Shown: positions 63,658 through 64,000 of the stretch, piece after piece | Position numbering within the stretch: the stretch's first letter is position 1 | Layout: each line of letters begins with the position of its first letter | Assembly: GCA_963795415.1 (NCBI GenBank) | Contig: CAWCHQ010000002.1 | Coordinates: forward strand, 1,054,001-1,118,000 | Source: CAVSUZ01 sp963795415 | Lineage (GTDB): Bacteria > Pseudomonadota > Alphaproteobacteria > Acetobacterales > Acetobacteraceae | Length of the DNA: 64,000 nt | Direction: 5' to 3' | Made by a program: the position numbers and the translations under genes | Notes under the pieces: generated by a model | Database searches by the model: none | Told to the model about the DNA's origin: nothing | Seen by the model: only the letters and a program-made list of their open reading frames with translations

Positions 63658-64000
63658 ATGGACGACATATTAGAGTTTGCCGCTGATCCTGCCTGGATGG
63701 TTCATGAGCACGGCTATGATCCTCTGCGCGAGCGGGGGATTGAGTCCCGTTTTACCGTCGGCAACGGCTTCCTCGGGGTTCGAGGTGTCCCGACGATAAG
63801 CGACGAGCATGTCTGGGTGACCTGGCCGCGCACGTACGTGGCCGGACTTTTCGACACCCCGAATATCGTGCCGCGCAGACCGGCTCTGGTGCCGGCGCCA
63901 GACTGGGCGAGAGTCACCATCCTGGTGAATGGCGAGCCGCTGCTCCAACGCCCTGCCGACATGACCTCGTATTGTCGGACACTCGATATGAAGCGAGGCG
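63658..64000 (+). CDS. GH65 glycoside phosphorylase/hydrolase, 3' end outside the window
   Basis: The frame starts MDDILEFAADPAWMVHEHGY, 12 bases after the HAD gene, and stays open to the window edge (114 codons). LRERGIESRFTVGNGFLGVR is the N-terminal motif of glycoside hydrolase family 65 (trehalose, maltose or kojibiose phosphorylases and related enzymes), followed by YVAGLFDT and a beta-sandwich-like stretch WARVTILVNGEPLL. The catalytic domain is outside the window, so phosphorylase versus hydrolase cannot be decided. Confidence 0.85.
   Translation, partial: MDDILEFAADPAWMVHEHGYDPLRERGIESRFTVGNGFLGVRGVPTISDEHVWVTWPRTYVAGLFDTPNIVPRRPALVPAPDWARVTILVNGEPLLQRPADMTSYCRTLDMKRG

Noticed and set aside
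1..64000. CRISPR array, tRNA, rRNA or prophage
   Set aside because: No regularly spaced repeats, no cloverleaf-like sequence and no phage structural or packaging genes were recognised by eye.

Overview
The window is GC-rich DNA from an alphaproteobacterium. My best guess is Rhodospirillales/Acetobacteraceae, judged from protein style, twin-arginine-type signal peptides on binding proteins, a FixJ-like regulator fused to a CheB/CheR kinase, and an sdhCDAB operon. This is an inference, because no rRNA or tRNA gene is present to settle it. No CRISPR array, tRNA or rRNA was seen.

Layout. (1) 1-11.1 kb is an acyl-CoA catabolic island: a family III CoA-transferase, two overlapping thiolase-fold proteins, a DUF35 protein, a complete Liv-type ABC importer (livH, livM, livG, livF, livK) and two tandem type II dehydroquinase-like proteins. 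Convergent to them lies a second thiolase-fold/DUF35 pair. All three thiolase-fold proteins lack the usual nucleophilic Cys, which suggests aldolase-type chemistry as in side-chain-degrading Ltp2/DUF35 complexes. (2) 11.5-17.3 kb is a mobile-element graveyard: an IS21-family istA-istB element split by an IS110-family element, an IS66 end, a DUF3644 remnant and two serine-recombinase remnants. (3) 17.3-28.1 kb is a LysR-controlled sugar locus: a xylose/ribose-type ABC importer, an SMP-30 lactonase, two SDR dehydrogenases, a RuBisCO-like protein and a DUF1537 kinase. This matches the D-apiose/D-apionate pathway (OiaX/OiaK type). (4) 28.1-36.6 kb holds decaying transporters and enzymes plus several IS6-family copies, an IS110 and an IS481-like remnant. 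The apparently intact cargo genes here are DUF2147 and an RHH-DUF29 pair. (5) 37.3-42.1 kb carries sdhCDAB and a divergent Crp/Fnr regulator with an FNR/FixK box. (6) 42.6-47.4 kb encodes one very large hybrid sensor: CheB-CheR-coiled coil-PAS-PAS-histidine kinase-REC-REC-LuxR HTH. (7) 47.8-62.2 kb is a complete nuoA-N complex I operon with fused nuoCD, on the minus strand. (8) The window ends with a beta-phosphoglucomutase-type HAD protein and the start of a GH65 glycoside phosphorylase.

How the parts fit. Imported carbon enters through the Liv-type and sugar ABC systems, is processed to acyl-CoA or triose-level intermediates, and electrons reach the quinone pool through the sdh and nuo complexes. 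The sdh and nuo upstream regions share an identical 12-bp motif in the same orientation relative to their operons.

Caution on quality. At least twenty genes carry single-base frameshifts or a nonsense codon, including livG, livF, nuoA, nuoG and nuoM. Some lesions are clearly biological (a 17-bp tandem duplication, truncations at IS junctions). Others fall in genes that should be functional and may be sequencing or assembly indels. I labelled disrupted genes as pseudogenes where the reading frame given here is broken, and say which kind of explanation seems likelier.
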